64,000 nucleotides of DNA from Thermoproteota archaeon (GTDB taxonomy: Archaea; Thermoproteota; Korarchaeia; JAOZGF01; JAOZFZ01): positions 3,078 to 67,077 of the forward strand of contig JAOZFZ010000001.1 of the NCBI GenBank assembly GCA_027491945.1, given 5' to 3'. Position numbers and translations under genes: made by a program. Shown here one piece after another: positions 35,158-44,147 of this stretch (within the stretch, counting starts at the first letter, position 1; the number at the start of each line of letters is the position of its first letter). The notes beneath the pieces are model-generated. The model did not search any database. It was not told the origin of the DNA and worked only from the letters and a program-made list of their open reading frames with translations.

Positions 35158-35565
35158 GTGTCGTATAACATCCCTGAGGATCTACTCTACACAGCAGAGC
35201 ATGAGTGGCTGAGGAAGGAGGAAAAAATCGTCGTCACCGGAATAACGGATTTCGCCCAGGCAAAACTCGGAGAGATAACCTATATTGAGTTTGTGAAGGA
35301 AGAGGGGCAGCGCGTTAGCCAATTTGAAGAATACGCCATAGTTAATACTCAAAAGAGCTCTAATTCGGTCTATTCACCAATTACAGGGACAATTGTTAAG
35401 TTAAACGAGACTTTGCTGAATGACCCATCACCAATCCATGAAGACCCCTATGGTAAAGGGTGGATCGCAAAAATATCTCCAGAAAATTTGTCAGATGAAG
35501 AAAGAAATTTGCTCGACTGGAGCAGATATAAAAGATTGATAGAGGAAGCAGAGAGAGGTGAGTAG
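35158..35565 (+). CDS. gcvH: Glycine cleavage system H protein
   Basis: Lipoyl carrier of the glycine cleavage complex. YTAEHEWLRKEEKIVVTGITDFAQAKLGEI and the lipoyl-lysine region AIVNTQKSSNSVYSPITGTI (Lys about residue 63) are clear; the usual ESVKA is altered to NTQKS. GTG 35158 gives SYNIPEDLLYT with GGTGG at good spacing; ATG 35146 is also in frame. It leads gcvH-gcvPA-gcvPB. No gcvT, lipoate ligase or dihydrolipoyl dehydrogenase is in the window. Confidence 0.93.
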   Translation: MSYNIPEDLLYTAEHEWLRKEEKIVVTGITDFAQAKLGEITYIEFVKEEGQRVSQFEEYAIVNTQKSSNSVYSPITGTIVKLNETLLNDPSPIHEDPYGKGWIAKISPENLSDEERNLLDWSRYKRLIEEAERGE

Positions 35566-36946
35566 CCTGTATAAGAAGGCTAAACAGCTGCCAAATTTAC
35601 CAAATATTTCAGTTATGCTTAAGAGGATGGGTTATCAAAGCTTAGATGACTTATTTGCAGACATACCGGCTAGCCTTAAGATAAGAGGCCCCTTAGATTT
35701 ACCGGGTGGATCTTCGGAAATAGAAGTTGAACAACACACATCTAAGGTTATGAAGGAAAACAAGCAGCTTAAAATCTTCGCTGGAGATGGCTTCTTCCTT
35801 CACTATATACCCGCGCTCATTGAGGAAATCTCTGCTAGAGCTGAGTTTTTCACTTCTTATACACCCTATACGCCAGAGGCAAACCAAGGGCTTTTACAGG
35901 CAATCTTTGAATATCAATCTCTAATATGCGAGTTGACAGAGATGGACGTTGCAAACGCCTCACTTTATGATTGGAACAGCGCTCTCGGAGAAGCTGCTAG
36001 GATGTCTTTTAGAGTAAATAGACGCAGAGAAATTGTAATCCCAGAGATTACTCCACCGGAAAGGGTGAAAACGCTTAAATTATATGTGGAACCACTTAAA
36101 ATGAGGGTAAAACAGGTAAAATACGACAGAAGGAATGGGCAGCTTGATATGGAGGATTTAAAGGTTAAAGTAAACAAGGATACGTCACTTGTGTACTTTG
36201 AGTTTCCTTATAACACAGGTATAGTAGAGACGGAGGTAGACGCCATAAGTGAGATAGCACATGACAACGGCGCTCTTCTAGCTGTAGGGGTTAATCCGTT
36301 TTCGCTCGCCATTTTTAAAGCCCCAGGGGAGTATGGGGCCGACATGGTAATCGGGGAGGGGCAGTCTCTTGGAAACCCTCTTCAGTTTGGAGGGGCATCG
36401 CTGGGAATATTTGCATGTAGAGGAGATAGAAAACTCATTTACCAGATGCCTGGGAGGATCGTAGGGATCACTACACCATTAAACGGAAAAGATAGAGTAT
36501 ATACGCTTGCTCTACCAGCTAGAGAACAGCATATACGGAGAGAAAGAGCGACGTCAAACATATGTACTAACCAGGCACTCTACGCCATAAGAGCAGGTGT
36601 TTATCTTTCTCTTCTCGGTAAACATGGGATGAAGAGGATTGCAGAAAGCATATTGGCCAACACTTACTATGCAATTGGGAGGATAGAGGCAACAGATAGC
36701 TTTGCTATCCCCTTCAGTGACAAATCCGTCTACTTCTCCGAATTTGCCGTTAAAGCTCTTCAAGGAGATGCCATTGACATCTGGAGACGCCTTATTAGAA
36801 GAAACATACTTGCTGGAAGGCCAAGCAGGTACAAGGGGGATTTCTGGAATGCCCTTATACTTGCGGTGACCGAAGTGCATACCAAAAGAGACATAGATTG
36901 TCTTGCGTATGAGTTGGCCTCTCTAGCTGGGGATAAGAATGTGTAG
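35558..36946 (+). CDS. gcvPA: Glycine dehydrogenase (decarboxylating) subunit 1
   Basis: The 462-residue product is the N-terminal half of P-protein as encoded separately in archaea. Landmarks: FAGDGFFLHYIPALI, SYTPYTPEANQGLLQAIFEYQ, ASLYDWNSALGEAARM and GEGQSLGNPLQFGGASLGIFA. It forms a heterotetramer with GcvPB. GTG 35558 overlaps the gcvH stop, and its own end overlaps gcvPB by 8 bp. Confidence 0.96.
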   Translation: MSSLYKKAKQLPNLPNISVMLKRMGYQSLDDLFADIPASLKIRGPLDLPGGSSEIEVEQHTSKVMKENKQLKIFAGDGFFLHYIPALIEEISARAEFFTSYTPYTPEANQGLLQAIFEYQSLICELTEMDVANASLYDWNSALGEAARMSFRVNRRREIVIPEITPPERVKTLKLYVEPLKMRVKQVKYDRRNGQLDMEDLKVKVNKDTSLVYFEFPYNTGIVETEVDAISEIAHDNGALLAVGVNPFSLAIFKAPGEYGADMVIGEGQSLGNPLQFGGASLGIFACRGDRKLIYQMPGRIVGITTPLNGKDRVYTLALPAREQHIRRERATSNICTNQALYAIRAGVYLSLLGKHGMKRIAESILANTYYAIGRIEATDSFAIPFSDKSVYFSEFAVKALQGDAIDIWRRLIRRNILAGRPSRYKGDFWNALILAVTEVHTKRDIDCLAYELASLAGDKNV

Positions 36947-38525
36947 GCCCTCATCAAGGCAGGCACGCTGGTCCAGAGAGAATGATGTGCTGGAGCCAAC
37001 GGTTTTTGAGCTCTCAAGCCCAGGAAAGGAGGGGTTTACACCTCCAAAGCTTAGCATAGATCAGAAAAATGCTCTTGAAAGGGCTAAGAAAATAATACCG
37101 CAAAAAATACTACGCAAACAGGAGCTCAATCTACCAGAGCTCACAGAGGGGGAGGTAGCAAAGCACTACATCAGATTATCACAAATGAACATGTCAGTTG
37201 ACATCGTGCCTTACCCATTGGGAAGTTGCACGATGAAGTACACACCAAGACTTTTAGAAAGGATATCTCACCTCGCTGACAATATTCATCCCCATCAGCC
37301 GGCGGATACTGTGCAGGGATTACTTAAAATCCTTTACGAGCTAGAAAAATGGCTCTGTGAGATCACAGGGATGCACAAGTTTACACTTCAGCCAGCTGCA
37401 GGGGCACAGGGAGAACTCACAGGGGTACACATAATAAGAGCCTATCACAGGCTCAGTGGAGAAGGGGAGAAAAGAAAGGAGATTCTCATCCCTGACACCG
37501 CTCATGGAACAAATCCCGCCAGTGCTGCAATGGGTGGTTTTAGGGTGGTTACAATACCTACTACAGCTGAAGGAACCATAGACATAGATGCACTTGAGGC
37601 GGTGATATCGGATCGAGTGGCTGGGGCTATGATCACAGTTCCAAACACGCTAGGAATATTCGAAAGGGACATCTTAAGGGTGAATAGGCTTGTTCATGAG
37701 TATGGGGGGCTCACCTATATGGATGGGGCAAACATGAACGCTCTTCTCTGTGTCTCTAGACCTGCGGATATGGGTTTTGATATGGTTCATTTAAACCTGC
37801 ATAAGACCTTTGGGGCCCCTCATGGAGGTGGCGGTCCGGGAGCAGGTCCATTGGGGGTTGTTAAGAAGCTGGCGAAGTTTTTACCCGTTCCCACAATTGA
37901 GAGCAGGGGCGGCCAAGTTTATCTAAACTATGATATCCCGCATTCAATAGGAAAGGTAAGGAGTTTTTATGGCAATATAGGAGTGCTGCTCAAAGCATAC
38001 ACGTATATAATGCTCATGGGGTACGATGGGTTGAAGGCAGTTTCTGAAATTGCCGTTCTGAATGCAAACTACCTGATGAAAAGGATTTTAGAGGACAGCG
38101 ACATGTACTTAGTCAAATTCGGGGAGGGAGTGACACGAAAACACGAATTTGTACTCTCTCTTAAGAAATTTAGAAAACATGGGGTAACGGCCTTTGATGT
38201 GGCTAAACGGCTACTCGATTACTCTTTATATCCCCCGATAGTATACTTCCCTCCTATAGTTGAGGAAAGTATGATGATCGAGCCAACTGAGTCCATGTGC
38301 TTGGAAGAATTAGATACATATGCGGATGCCTTGATAAAGATTGGAGAGGAAGCTAAACATAGACCAGAAATTCTGAAAGGGGCGCCTCATAGAAGTTCGG
38401 TTAGGAGAATAGATGAGGTGAAGGCTTCACGAATACAGATTTTGAGTTGGAGACAGCTTAGAAAAGTGGCCAGAGATGAGGAAAAAACAGGTTTACATGG
38501 AGATATACGGCTGCCCAATGAGTAA
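36939..38525 (+). CDS. gcvPB: Glycine dehydrogenase (decarboxylating) subunit 2
   Basis: The 528-residue PLP-binding subunit. The PLP lysine lies in MVHLNLHKTFGAPHGGGGPG (about residue 290), with YPLGSCTMKYTPR, AHGTNPASAAMGGF and VPNTLGIFE as other family blocks. With GcvPA and GcvH it decarboxylates glycine and loads aminomethyl onto lipoyl. The C-terminus extends about 25 residues past the usual end and overlaps the next gene by 50 bp. Confidence 0.96.
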   Translation: MCRPSSRQARWSRENDVLEPTVFELSSPGKEGFTPPKLSIDQKNALERAKKIIPQKILRKQELNLPELTEGEVAKHYIRLSQMNMSVDIVPYPLGSCTMKYTPRLLERISHLADNIHPHQPADTVQGLLKILYELEKWLCEITGMHKFTLQPAAGAQGELTGVHIIRAYHRLSGEGEKRKEILIPDTAHGTNPASAAMGGFRVVTIPTTAEGTIDIDALEAVISDRVAGAMITVPNTLGIFERDILRVNRLVHEYGGLTYMDGANMNALLCVSRPADMGFDMVHLNLHKTFGAPHGGGGPGAGPLGVVKKLAKFLPVPTIESRGGQVYLNYDIPHSIGKVRSFYGNIGVLLKAYTYIMLMGYDGLKAVSEIAVLNANYLMKRILEDSDMYLVKFGEGVTRKHEFVLSLKKFRKHGVTAFDVAKRLLDYSLYPPIVYFPPIVEESMMIEPTESMCLEELDTYADALIKIGEEAKHRPEILKGAPHRSSVRRIDEVKASRIQILSWRQLRKVARDEEKTGLHGDIRLPNE

Positions 38526-39792
38526 AGGAGACGCCGAATACATAATAGGCCAGCTGCAGCAGAAGGGATATGCCTTAACCGAGGATAAAAAAAAGGCCGA
38601 TCTGATAGTGCTGGTGACATGCGGTGTAAAGAAGCCTACAGAGGACAAGATAATAACAAGATTGATCAATCTTTCGGGTCTTGAAAAACCCATTATAGTT
38701 GCTGGTTGCCTTCCACGGATAAACTTAAAGGTTATAAGGGAGGTCTTTCCGGGCTTTGCGGCCGTTATGGATCCAAACACAATCGATAAGATCTGCTATA
38801 TCTGCGAGGAGGTTATTCAAGGAAAGAGAAATCTGGTTATCTTCTCCGAAAATATCCCGGTCAGAGAAGCACTTCCCAAAGTCAGGCTTAGCAAGTTTAC
38901 TGAGATAGTGCAGATTTCTCATGGATGTTTAGGTTCATGCACATATTGCGCTGAGAAAATGGTTAGGCGCTTGTACAAATCCTTCCCACCAGAAGATATA
39001 GTTAAACATGTGAGGAGGGCTATAAGAGAAGGTGTCAAGGAGATACTGTTAACAGCACTGGATACGGGGTGCTATGGTCTGGATATTGGAGAGAACCTTG
39101 TAACACTTCTTAAAAGGATAATAATGCTTAGGGGTAAATACAGAGTTCGAGTGGGAATGATGAATCCCCTTTATGCATACAAAATGTTAGACGAACTTTT
39201 GGAGGTATACCAGAGCGAGCGGGTTTACAGATTCATCCATATACCCCTACAGAGTGGCTCCAATAGGGTTCTTGAAGAAATGGACAGGCAGTACAGAGCT
39301 GAAGATTTCATTAGGGTCGTCAGGAGACTTAGAGATAGATACGAAGACATAACGATTGTAACAGATGTCATAATCGGATTTCCAACAGAAACAGAGCGCG
39401 ATTTCGAGGATACTTTAAGGGTTATTGAAAAAACAATGCCAGACAAGGTTAACATGTCAAAATTCTTTGCGAGACCGGGAACTGAAGCCTCAAAGCTTGA
39501 TCCGTTGCCTCCTGGCATAATAAAAGACAGAAGCACTAGGCTCAAAAGGTTGGTTGAAAGGACCTCCTTAGAGAGGAACCAGGCATTGACAGGGAAGACA
39601 TTTGATGTTCTCTTTCACACCGTACACGGGGTGGAGAGCAGAGGGCGGCTACCAAACTACAAGCCAATCCATGTTAAGGAGTGTGTAGAGCCAGGCAGCT
39701 TTAAACTGGTTGAAGTGATAGAGGCAAAAAACAATTACCTCTTAGGCCAGCTTAAAGCAAACCGGAAGCTCATTAGGCGATTAAGCCCTTAG
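38476..39792 (+). CDS. tRNA t6A37 methylthiotransferase (MtaB/CDKAL1 type)
   Basis: Radical-SAM enzyme of 438 residues converting t6A37 to ms2t6A37. The N-terminal UPF0004 domain has Cys in IYGCPMSKGDAE, LVTCGVKKPTED and VAGCLPRIN (second 4Fe-4S). The radical-SAM motif is ISHGCLGSCTYCAEK (CxxxCxxC, about 155). A TRAM domain ends it (GKTFDVLFHT...). The eukaryote/archaea-type MTTase fits with KEOPS-made t6A. ATG 38476 overlaps gcvPB; ATG 38497 is an alternative. Confidence 0.93.
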   Translation: MRKKQVYMEIYGCPMSKGDAEYIIGQLQQKGYALTEDKKKADLIVLVTCGVKKPTEDKIITRLINLSGLEKPIIVAGCLPRINLKVIREVFPGFAAVMDPNTIDKICYICEEVIQGKRNLVIFSENIPVREALPKVRLSKFTEIVQISHGCLGSCTYCAEKMVRRLYKSFPPEDIVKHVRRAIREGVKEILLTALDTGCYGLDIGENLVTLLKRIIMLRGKYRVRVGMMNPLYAYKMLDELLEVYQSERVYRFIHIPLQSGSNRVLEEMDRQYRAEDFIRVVRRLRDRYEDITIVTDVIIGFPTETERDFEDTLRVIEKTMPDKVNMSKFFARPGTEASKLDPLPPGIIKDRSTRLKRLVERTSLERNQALTGKTFDVLFHTVHGVESRGRLPNYKPIHVKECVEPGSFKLVEVIEAKNNYLLGQLKANRKLIRRLSP

Positions 39793-39800
39793 GTGCCTAG

Positions 39801-40169
39801 ATGTTTGAGATATCATATAAGATGAGCATTTCGGACCTAAAGAGGGCTAAAATTTCGAGAGTAAAGGGTCTGGAGAGCCCAGTACTCGAAACCCCCACCG
39901 GGATCAGGGCATTCAGGGTCAACGTCCTCGGTGTTGTCACGGGAATAATCCAGGATGGAAGGGAGTACGTGCTTAGCGTTGAAGATGGAAGTGGGAGTTC
40001 GATATCCGTTTTAACCACAAAACACTTGAAGAAAGGGGATTTGGCAGTAATTATAGGTCCAATTAGATTAGAAAATGAGGAAAAATTAATTAAGGCAGAG
40101 ATTCTAAGAAAGATCGACGACCCAAACTGGATAACGCTGAGGAGGCTAGAACTTAGCGAAGCTTTCTAG
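39801..40169 (+). CDS. OB-fold nucleic-acid-binding protein
   Basis: A 122-residue protein with an RPA/aspRS-like OB fold: FRVNVLGVVTGIIQDGREYVLSVEDGSGSSISVL, then LAVIIGPIRLENEEKLIKAEIL. It starts at ATG 39801 after AGGTG and ends before the aIF2 beta gene by 23 bp. No further domain. A role in replication or RNA binding is possible; the sequence does not decide. Confidence 0.68.
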   Translation: MFEISYKMSISDLKRAKISRVKGLESPVLETPTGIRAFRVNVLGVVTGIIQDGREYVLSVEDGSGSSISVLTTKHLKKGDLAVIIGPIRLENEEKLIKAEILRKIDDPNWITLRRLELSEAF

Positions 40170-40192
40170 AATCTTCTAGAGAGGTGTAATGC

Positions 40193-40609
40193 TTGGATAA
40201 GGAGGTTTACCTGAAGTTATTGAGGAAAGCAAGGAAAGAGACACCTGTATTGGTATCAAGCCGGGGAGAACGATTTAAGGTGCCCGTACTTATTGGATAT
40301 ATAGAGGGGTCAAAAACGATAATACAGAACTTCTCAGAGGCATGCAAAGCCATTAATAGGGAGGAAGAACACGTCTTACATTTTCTTGGCAGAGAGTTAG
40401 GCACAGCCTATAGCAAGAAGGGAGCAGCAGCCCACCTGCAAGGCAGATTCCTCATGTCAAAGGTAAACAAGAAGTTCGTAAAGTATGTAAACCTCTATGT
40501 GATATGCCCAGTTTGCAAAAGACCTGACACCCGGATAATTAAGGAAAAGAAGATACAGCAGCTTAAATGCGAGGCTTGTGGAGCTTTAAGCCCCGTTAAA
40601 AAGGCCTGA
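40193..40609 (+). CDS. eif2b: Translation initiation factor aIF2 subunit beta
   Basis: The 138-residue product has the family's alpha-beta domain (TIIQNFSEACKAINREEEHVLHFLGRELGT...) and C-terminal zinc ribbon (CPVCKRPDTRII...LKCEACGA). TTG 40193 is placed six bases after GAGGTG. It leads a translation gene run: aIF2 beta, DUF424, aIF1A, Rio1, KH protein. Confidence 0.96.
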   Translation: MDKEVYLKLLRKARKETPVLVSSRGERFKVPVLIGYIEGSKTIIQNFSEACKAINREEEHVLHFLGRELGTAYSKKGAAAHLQGRFLMSKVNKKFVKYVNLYVICPVCKRPDTRIIKEKKIQQLKCEACGALSPVKKA

Positions 40610-40612
40610 ACC

Positions 40613-40927
40613 ATGCATAAAAAAGCTGTTTTCTGTGTAAAGATGCACCAAGCTGGAAGGAGGAGGCTGCTTGCCGCTGCAGATGCCGACCTTGTAGGTA
40701 AGACCTTAAGTGATCGGAACGTAAAGATTGAAATATCAAAAAAGTTTTACGGCGGAGAGAAAGCAGCGATTGAAGAGGTTATTCGCCTGCTAGAGAAGTG
40801 CGACATGGCGAATCTGATTGGGAATAACCTAATATCGGAGTTACATGAGAGAGGAGTTATTAACAGAGAGTACGCTAAGAAAATAGGGGGAGTTCTTCAT
40901 CTTCAGATAATAAAGATGGAAATGTGA
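40613..40927 (+). CDS. DUF424 family protein
   Basis: A 104-residue protein beginning AVFCVKMHQAGRRRLLAAADADL and containing KISKKFYGGE-like YGGEKAAIEEVIRLLEKCDMANLIGN, the DUF424 pattern found in archaeal genomes between aIF2 beta and aIF1A. Function unknown; linkage implies translation. It overlaps the following gene's GTG by 4 bp. Confidence 0.9.
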   Translation: MHKKAVFCVKMHQAGRRRLLAAADADLVGKTLSDRNVKIEISKKFYGGEKAAIEEVIRLLEKCDMANLIGNNLISELHERGVINREYAKKIGGVLHLQIIKMEM

Positions 40928-40932
40928 AGACT

Positions 40933-41292
40933 ATGGGGAGAAAGAAGAAAAAGAAGAAACGGGGGGGAGAGGAAACAGAGGAGGAGATTGGAAGAAAAAT
41001 AGTAATACCAGCCACAGAAGAGGAGATGTTCGGTATAATAACTCAGTTCATGGGTGGAAGCTTGGTTAGGGTGTACTGTTCTGACGGAAATATTAGGCTG
41101 TGCAGAATTCCCGGAAGGATACGGAGAAGGGTTTGGATGAGAGAGGGCGATTTGGTGCTAGTGGCGATATGGCCATTCCAACCAGAGCGAGGGGATATAA
41201 TTCACAGGTACACGTCATCCCAGGTCAGCTGGCTGAAGAAAAGGGGATATCTATCATTCTTAGAGACCATGGGAGATGAATTTGAGCTTTAA
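40933..41292 (+). CDS. eif1A: Translation initiation factor aIF1A
   Basis: OB-fold initiation factor of about 119 residues from ATG 40933; GTG 40924 is in frame and overlaps the DUF424 stop. A very basic N-terminal tail (GRKKKKKKRGG) precedes the OB fold with MFGIITQFMGGSLVRVYCSDGNIRLCRIPGR and the conserved VWMREGDLVLV and GDIIHRY segments. Its end overlaps the rio1 start. Confidence 0.95.
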   Translation: MGRKKKKKKRGGEETEEEIGRKIVIPATEEEMFGIITQFMGGSLVRVYCSDGNIRLCRIPGRIRRRVWMREGDLVLVAIWPFQPERGDIIHRYTSSQVSWLKKRGYLSFLETMGDEFEL

Positions 41293-42061
41293 AGACCTAA
41301 TGGACGAGGAAGAGCTCTTAATAGATAAAATATCGGTTAAGAGAAGAAAAACTAGGGAAGATCTGAAGATTTACGAGGAAATATTTGATCAGAGAACCCT
41401 CTTTACACTTTACGAGCTGATAAGAAAGGGGTATATCTCTGAGATAGGTGGGGTTGTGAATTCTGGAAAGGAGGCTGTCATCATTAACGGGAGATTAAAG
41501 AGTGAAGAGATTGCAATAAAAGTTTATAGAACTCTAACGACACCATTCCGTGATAGACGCCTCTATATTGTTGGTGATCGTCGATTTCGCAAGATGAGAA
41601 GGAACATAAGGCAAATGGTCATGCTGTGGGCTTTAAAGGAATACAAAAATCTCAAGAGGATGTATGAGAATGGTGTTAGCGTGCCGAAACCGGTATACTG
41701 CCAAAACAATGTCCTTATCATGTCGTTTATAGGCGAGGATGGAATACCCGCCCCCCTCTTAAAGGATGCAGAGATGAATTCTCCCCATGAGGTTTTTCAA
41801 CAGGTGATAGATGACATATACCGCATGTATTGTGGCGCTAGGTTAGTGCATGGAGACTTAAGTGAGTATAACATATTGTTGTGGGATAGACCCGTCATAA
41901 TAGATGTCTCACAGGCCGTTTTATCCTCCCATCCCTATGCTCAAGAATTTCTTCTGAAGGATATTAGGAATGTATTAAGGTTCTTCAGTAAGAGAGGAGT
42001 TGATGTCCCTCAAGAGGAGAAGATATTCAAAGACATCCTCAGAGAGGCCGGTGAGATTTGA
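41276..42061 (+). CDS. rio1: RIO1-type serine protein kinase/ATPase
   Basis: Acts in small-subunit maturation. The 261-residue protein has the flexible P-loop substitute GGVVNSGKEAVIIN, the Lys in IAIKVYRT, catalytic LVHGDLSEYNILL (Asp about 195) and metal-binding IIDVSQAV. This set identifies Rio1 rather than Rio2 (no winged helix). ATG 41276 lies in the end of eif1A; the stop overlaps the KH gene start. Confidence 0.96.
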   Translation: MNLSFKDLMDEEELLIDKISVKRRKTREDLKIYEEIFDQRTLFTLYELIRKGYISEIGGVVNSGKEAVIINGRLKSEEIAIKVYRTLTTPFRDRRLYIVGDRRFRKMRRNIRQMVMLWALKEYKNLKRMYENGVSVPKPVYCQNNVLIMSFIGEDGIPAPLLKDAEMNSPHEVFQQVIDDIYRMYCGARLVHGDLSEYNILLWDRPVIIDVSQAVLSSHPYAQEFLLKDIRNVLRFFSKRGVDVPQEEKIFKDILREAGEI

Positions 42062-42624
42062 TGAAACCCATTGAACTTATGATACCTAAACAGAGAATAG
42101 GTGTTCTAATAGGAAAGAATGGCGAGGTGAAAAAAAGAATTCAAGAGGCAACACAAACAGTTATACATGTTGACAGCCAAACGGGTCGCATAACGATATT
42201 ACCAGAAGGCGAAGAGGGGATAATAGACCTGTTAACGGCAAGGAACATAGTTATGGCCATAGGGCGTGGGTTTAACCCTAATAAGGCTATGAAACTCCTA
42301 AATGAGCAATATGTACTAGAGATAATCAACCTGGAGGAATATGTTGGCAGATCGAGAAACGCTTTGGTGAGGGTGAAGGGACGGATAATTGGAAAGAATG
42401 GAAAAACGCGAGAGATAATTGAGCAGTATACCTCAACCGACGTCTCGGTGTTCGGCAAAACTGTCTCCATTATAGGGGATTACCAAAATGTGATAATAGC
42501 CAAGAAGGCTATTCAGCTCTTGATAAATGGGGCTAACCACGGAACAGTTTATGCTTTTCTTGAAAGGATGGCGAGAGAGCGAAGAAGGTTCTCGGCCGAT
42601 TTTGGAATTGGAGAAAAGATTTAA
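42061..42624 (+). CDS. KH-domain protein (archaeal Dim2/Pno1 homologue)
   Basis: Two KH domains in 187 residues. The first has PKQRIGVLIGKNGEVKKRIQ (GxxG loop GKNG, about 18-21); the second has KGRIIGKNGKTREIIEQY. In archaea this protein follows Rio1 and is the counterpart of Pno1/Dim2, binding the 3' region of pre-16S rRNA with initiation factors. ATG 42061 overlaps the rio1 stop after GGTGAG. Confidence 0.92.
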   Translation: MKPIELMIPKQRIGVLIGKNGEVKKRIQEATQTVIHVDSQTGRITILPEGEEGIIDLLTARNIVMAIGRGFNPNKAMKLLNEQYVLEIINLEEYVGRSRNALVRVKGRIIGKNGKTREIIEQYTSTDVSVFGKTVSIIGDYQNVIIAKKAIQLLINGANHGTVYAFLERMARERRRFSADFGIGEKI

Positions 42625-42678
42625 AAACCGTACAGCACGTAGTCATTATCTCTGAGATCCTACTCCTCGTCTAGAAGC

Positions 42679-42764
42679 GCCGGCGTAGCTCAGCCCGGTA
42701 GAGCGCCTGGCTGTTAACCAGGTGGTCGCAGGTTCGAGGGGAACCGAAAGTCCTGCCGCCGGCG
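42679..42764 (+). tRNA. tRNA-Asn(GUU) with T-loop intron
   Basis: Acceptor GCCGGCG/CGCCGGC, G73, anticodon arm CCTGG CTGTTAA CCAGG uninterrupted. T-stem GCAGG/CCTGC encloses TTCGAG, 12 inserted bases (GGGAACCGAAAG) and T, giving TTCGAGT after removal. Confidence 0.93.
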
Positions 42765-42773
42765 CCACTTAAA

Positions 42774-42861
42774 GCTCCGGTGGTGTAGCCCGGCCAAGCA
42801 TGATGGCCTTTCGTCTTGAGAAGGAGAGCCATCGACGCGGGTTCAAATCCCGCCCGGAGCA
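42774..42861 (+). tRNA. tRNA-Glu(UUC)
   Basis: Acceptor GCTCCGG/CCGGAGC, A73, anticodon stem ATGGC/GCCAT, loop CTTTCG then an intron of about 13 nt (TCTTGAGAAGGAG) and A38. T-arm GCGGG TTCAAAT CCCGC. Confidence 0.93.
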
Positions 42862-42876
42862 TACCTCTCCAACAGC

Positions 42877-42965
42877 GGGCCGGTGGTCTAGCGGCTATGA
42901 CGCCGCCCTTACGTTGTATAAAAGAAGAAAGGCGGAGGTCGTGGGTTCGAGTCCCACCCGGCCCA
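42877..42965 (+). tRNA. tRNA-Val(UAC)
   Basis: Acceptor GGGCCGG/CCGGCCC, A73, anticodon stem CCGCC/GGCGG, loop CTTACG then an intron of about 16 nt (TTGTATAAAAGAAGA region). T-arm GTGGG TTCGAGT CCCAC. Its last base abuts the tfe stop codon on the other strand. Confidence 0.93.
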
Positions 42966-43469
42966 CTAAAGTTTCTGGAGTATCTGCTGAATACGTGCTA
43001 CAACTTCTCGGGTGTTTACGGGCTTTAGTGGAGCACCACATTTGGGGCATATAAAGCCCTCATCATAGGCTTGCTCGAGACTATAAACATTGCAATTAAC
43101 ATTGCCGCATGAGAAAACCTGATTTGAAGTATAGTAGTCAATCTGCCTCTTAAGGTTTTCAAGAAGAAGATCCCTCCTGTACTCGATGTATTTAATCACA
43201 GCCGAGGGATTGAACCGCCATATAAACTCCCTGTATGCTGGGTTAAACTTACTCTCGCTCTTATCAAAGGATACTAAGCCATACTTATTCAGCTTGTAGA
43301 GGACCTTTCTCACTTGATTAATCTTGAGACCCGTGTCGCCCGCTATGTCCTTTACAGTTTTTTCATTGAAAAGAATCGCTTGAACAACCTTGACAGCATC
43401 TTCACCGGCCACTTTCTCCACTAGACTGAGAAAAAAGGCGTGGCCAAGGGTTTGTTGGCTTACAACCAT
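42966..43469 (-). CDS. tfe: Transcription initiation factor E alpha subunit
   Basis: TFE-alpha (167 residues) helps open promoters with RNA polymerase. An N-terminal winged helix (AGEDAVKVVQAILFNEKTVKDIAGDTGLKINQVRKVLYKL) is followed by a linker and a zinc ribbon (SCGNVNC ... FICPKCGAPLKP). ATG 43469. It is convergent with the tRNA-Val gene and divergent from trm56. Confidence 0.95.
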   Translation of the reverse strand: MVVSQQTLGHAFFLSLVEKVAGEDAVKVVQAILFNEKTVKDIAGDTGLKINQVRKVLYKLNKYGLVSFDKSESKFNPAYREFIWRFNPSAVIKYIEYRRDLLLENLKRQIDYYTSNQVFSCGNVNCNVYSLEQAYDEGFICPKCGAPLKPVNTREVVARIQQILQKL

Positions 43470-43598
43470 CTTGAAACCTCCTAGGGCTTAGGAAAAACGC
43501 GGGGTATATTTCCTGATTTCCTTTGACCTCTGCCGTTAAGGAACATACTCAAGAATCATATTAAAAGGTTGAGGTTTAAATTGAGGGGCTCGTTGATC

Positions 43599-44135
43599 AT
43601 GATGAAACCAAGAGTTATCGTGCTAAGGCTTGGGCACAGGAGGGAACGCGATAAAAGGATCAGCACACACGTTGGGCTTGTAGCAAGAGCATTCGGAGCT
43701 ATAGGAATAGTTTACGCCGGTGATGTGGAAGAGTCAATACTAAATAAGCTTAGAGACGTTACAGAAAGGTTTGGCGGAGAGTTTCAGGCAAACGTGATCG
43801 ATGACCCAAAGAAGTACCTAGAAAGAGCAAGACGAAAAGGCCACCTAGTTGTGCACCTCACAATGTACGGTCAACCACTCTTAGACGTCATTAACCAAAT
43901 CAGAGGGGTTAGCAAAGGAGTAGTTGTGGTGGTCGGCGCTGAGAAGGTTCCAAGGTGGGTGTATGAGATCTCAGACTTTAATGTCTCTGTTACATCTCAG
44001 CCTCACTCTGAGGTAGCAGCACTGGCCGTATTCTTAGACAGGCTCTATGATGGTAAGGAATTTTACATGGAGTTTAAAGGGGCTAAGATTCAGGTGGTGC
44101 CAAGCAAGAGAGGAAAGAGGGTAGTAAGAGTGTAG
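43599..44135 (+). CDS. trm56: tRNA (cytidine-56 2'-O)-methyltransferase
   Basis: SPOUT methyltransferase that methylates C56 in the T-loop of archaeal tRNAs. The product (about 178 residues) begins KPRVIVLRLGHRRERDKRISTHVGLVARAFGA, the Trm56 signature. VVVVVGAEKVPRWVYEISDFNVSVTSQPHSEVAALAVFLDRL is the knotted SAM site. ATG 43599 or 43602 is preferred over TTG 43569, because ATTAAAAGG at about 43558-43567 looks like the TATA box. Relevant to the several T-loop introns in this window. Confidence 0.93.
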   Translation: MMKPRVIVLRLGHRRERDKRISTHVGLVARAFGAIGIVYAGDVEESILNKLRDVTERFGGEFQANVIDDPKKYLERARRKGHLVVHLTMYGQPLLDVINQIRGVSKGVVVVVGAEKVPRWVYEISDFNVSVTSQPHSEVAALAVFLDRLYDGKEFYMEFKGAKIQVVPSKRGKRVVRV

Positions 44136-44147
44136 GGAATCTGAGTT

